6,968 bases of DNA from Elusimicrobiota bacterium. Lineage in GTDB: Bacteria > Elusimicrobiota > Elusimicrobia > UBA1565 > UBA9628. This document shows positions 5,677 to 6,968 of the stretch, in pieces; within the stretch, counting starts at the first letter, position 1; the number at the start of each line of letters is the position of its first letter. The position numbers and the translations under genes are program-made. Location of the stretch: positions 1-6,968 of the forward strand of contig JAQUNT010000118.1 in assembly GCA_028717525.1 (NCBI GenBank). The letters run 5' to 3'. The notes below the pieces were generated by a model. That model was not told the DNA's origin and ran no database searches. It worked only from the letters and a program-made list of their open reading frames with translations.

Positions 5677-6968
5677 TCACCACTCCACGATACCGAAGGT
5701 GTCCAGGGGCTCGCGGTTGACGGAGTAGGGGAGAAATCCCAGATTGCTGGAGAAGAATCCAGCCCCTCCCCGCCGGATCAGGCGCAGCGGGATGCGTTCG
5801 CGGCACACCAGGCACTCCGGCAGGGGGACTCCGGGCCTGCGGGGCGGCAGCAGGAGATTGGCGTTGACGGCGGGGATGACCACGATGTCGCCCGGACGGA
5901 GGGCTTGCCACCCTCCCGAGAGCGCGTCAACCTGGGAGGCCCCGGCCTTTTCCATGTAGTACTGGAAGCCCCAATGCCCCGTGAACCACAGGCGCCGGCC
6001 GGGGAAGCGCTCCGCGACCATCCGGGCGGTCTCCCTTTGGGCGCCAGCATAGCGGTAATCCACCCGGGCCAAGGCGGAGGACAATGCGAAGAGGACGACG
6101 AAACCAGCCGCGTAGCTCCGGCGCAGGGCCTCCGGCCCCAAGCGCGCCTCCAGGACCAGGGCTTGGGCGAGGACGATGGGGATGATCAGGAAGGCCAGGT
6201 AGCGTGTGACGACGGACCAGTAGAAGAACATCTGCAGGACCAGCACGACGGCGGCCCACGCGGTCAGCACCCCCCCATAGGGATGTCCGCGCACCAGGCG
6301 AGAGAGGAAGATGCCCAAAGAGACGACGGCCGCTGCGGAGAACGCCGCGCCCCACAGCCGCTGGGGCGCATCGACCGCGGACAGGTCCAGGAACGGGCAG
6401 AACAAGAGCGCGACGAGGGCCCCCACGCCGAGCAGCCCGAGCCACCAGCGCCGAGGCCGTCGCGCGGCCAGCAGGGGCCATGCCGCGGTGACGAGCCCGC
6501 ACCCTCCGGTGAAGGCCAGCAGAGCGCGAATACGGTCGGCCAGCACCCGGCCGGAGGTCGCGGGAGACTGGGCCACGCTCCGCCACGCACTGCCCGCCGC
6601 TCCGGCCCACAGGCTGCCGGTCACGATCCCATGCGCCAAAACGACGGCCAGAGGCGCGGCAGTCAGCCCGCCGAAGACCGCCAGCCATTTCCAGGATCGG
6701 CGCCTCCAGGCCGCGGCCAGCGCCAGCAGCAGGACGAAGACGGCCGTGGACTTGAACAGGAGCGCAGCCGCGATCAAGACCCCCGCCAGGACGGCCCAGG
6801 CCGGGCGGTCCTCATCGAGGGACTTCAGGAGACATGCCAGCCCGGTCAGGCCGAACGCCGAGATCATCTTCTCCGGCAGGAGGAGCTGCATGTTGATGAG
6901 ATAGGCCGGTCCAGCCAGGATGATGAGCGTGGGTCCCAAGGGCCGGCGCAGCATGCGGGAGGCCAACG
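5677..6968 (-). CDS. Polytopic membrane glycosyltransferase-like protein (PMT/ArnT-like GT-C), 5' end missing
   Basis: The reading frame is open to the window edge, so the true start is outside; the TTG near 6966 is not a convincing start. About 430 residues are visible, numbered here from that TTG. Around ten hydrophobic segments span residues 10-300, including LLFKSTAVFVLLLALAAAW (69-87), which resembles the conserved 'L.FK.....' helix of dolichyl-phosphate-mannose mannosyltransferase / ArnT-like GT-C enzymes. A soluble C-terminal domain (301-429) contains RLWFTGHWGFQYYMEKAGA (325-343), seen in such proteins. These enzymes transfer a sugar from a polyprenyl-phosphate donor on the periplasmic side of the inner membrane. 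The catalytic acidic residue in the first loop would lie in the missing N-terminal part, so activity cannot be judged. The gene ends 17 bases before the regulator promoter; no terminator is obvious, so some read-through is possible. Confidence 0.75.
   Translation of the reverse strand, partial: LASRMLRRPLGPTLIILAGPAYLINMQLLLPEKMISAFGLTGLACLLKSLDEDRPAWAVLAGVLIAAALLFKSTAVFVLLLALAAAWRRRSWKWLAVFGGLTAAPLAVVLAHGIVTGSLWAGAAGSAWRSVAQSPATSGRVLADRIRALLAFTGGCGLVTAAWPLLAARRPRRWWLGLLGVGALVALLFCPFLDLSAVDAPQRLWGAAFSAAAVVSLGIFLSRLVRGHPYGGVLTAWAAVVLVLQMFFYWSVVTRYLAFLIIPIVLAQALVLEARLGPEALRRSYAAGFVVLFALSSALARVDYRYAGAQRETARMVAERFPGRRLWFTGHWGFQYYMEKAGASQVDALSGGWQALRPGDIVVIPAVNANLLLPPRRPGVPLPECLVCRERIPLRLIRRGGAGFFSSNLGFLPYSVNREPLDTFGIVEW

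Noticed and set aside
6311..6904. 197-codon + strand frame opposite the 5677-6968 membrane protein
   Set aside because: Ser/Arg/Ala-rich with no motif, while the opposite frame encodes coherent membrane helices.

Overview
The window is GC-rich DNA (roughly two thirds G+C by eye), tightly packed with genes, and reads as a chromosomal segment of a Gram-negative bacterium. The Gram-negative call rests on a TolB-type beta-propeller fragment, a lipoprotein with a lipobox, and a two-component system. The phylum cannot be fixed from sequence alone. The gene style (high GC, TTG/GTG starts, large polytopic glycosyltransferase-like proteins) would fit an Elusimicrobiota-type or other uncultured lineage, but that is a guess.

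Layout. Bases 1-1933 are read on the + strand: the 3' end of a tolB-like gene, a saccharopine dehydrogenase family oxidoreductase, and a small lipoprotein that resembles the CsgG/LpoB/GNA1162-like fold. Bases 1842-6968 are read on the - strand. In transcription order they hold a polytopic GT-C-like membrane protein (5' end outside the window), a 74-base gap with a good sigma70-like promoter, an OmpR/PhoB-type response regulator, a six-helix membrane histidine kinase, and a second large polytopic membrane protein. The two blocks converge, and their 3' ends overlap by 92 bases.

How the genes work together. The regulator, kinase and 616-residue membrane protein form one translationally coupled operon. 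Both gene junctions are 8-base overlaps with almost the same sequence (ATGGCTGA and GTGGCTGA). The kinase has no extracytoplasmic sensor domain, so it probably senses something within or near the membrane. The coupled membrane protein may be a partner, target or passenger. The two polytopic proteins flanking the two-component genes share a plan: many membrane helices, then a soluble C-terminal domain. This suggests an envelope glycan or lipid-linked sugar theme. The + strand genes look like a separate envelope or housekeeping group.

No RNA gene, CRISPR array, mobile element or defence system is visible. I found no convincing new biological system. The points most worth checking are the repeat-containing promoter of the regulator operon, the matched overlaps, the atypical kinase H-box and N-box, and the convergent 3' overlap, which may hide a frameshift or lost stop.
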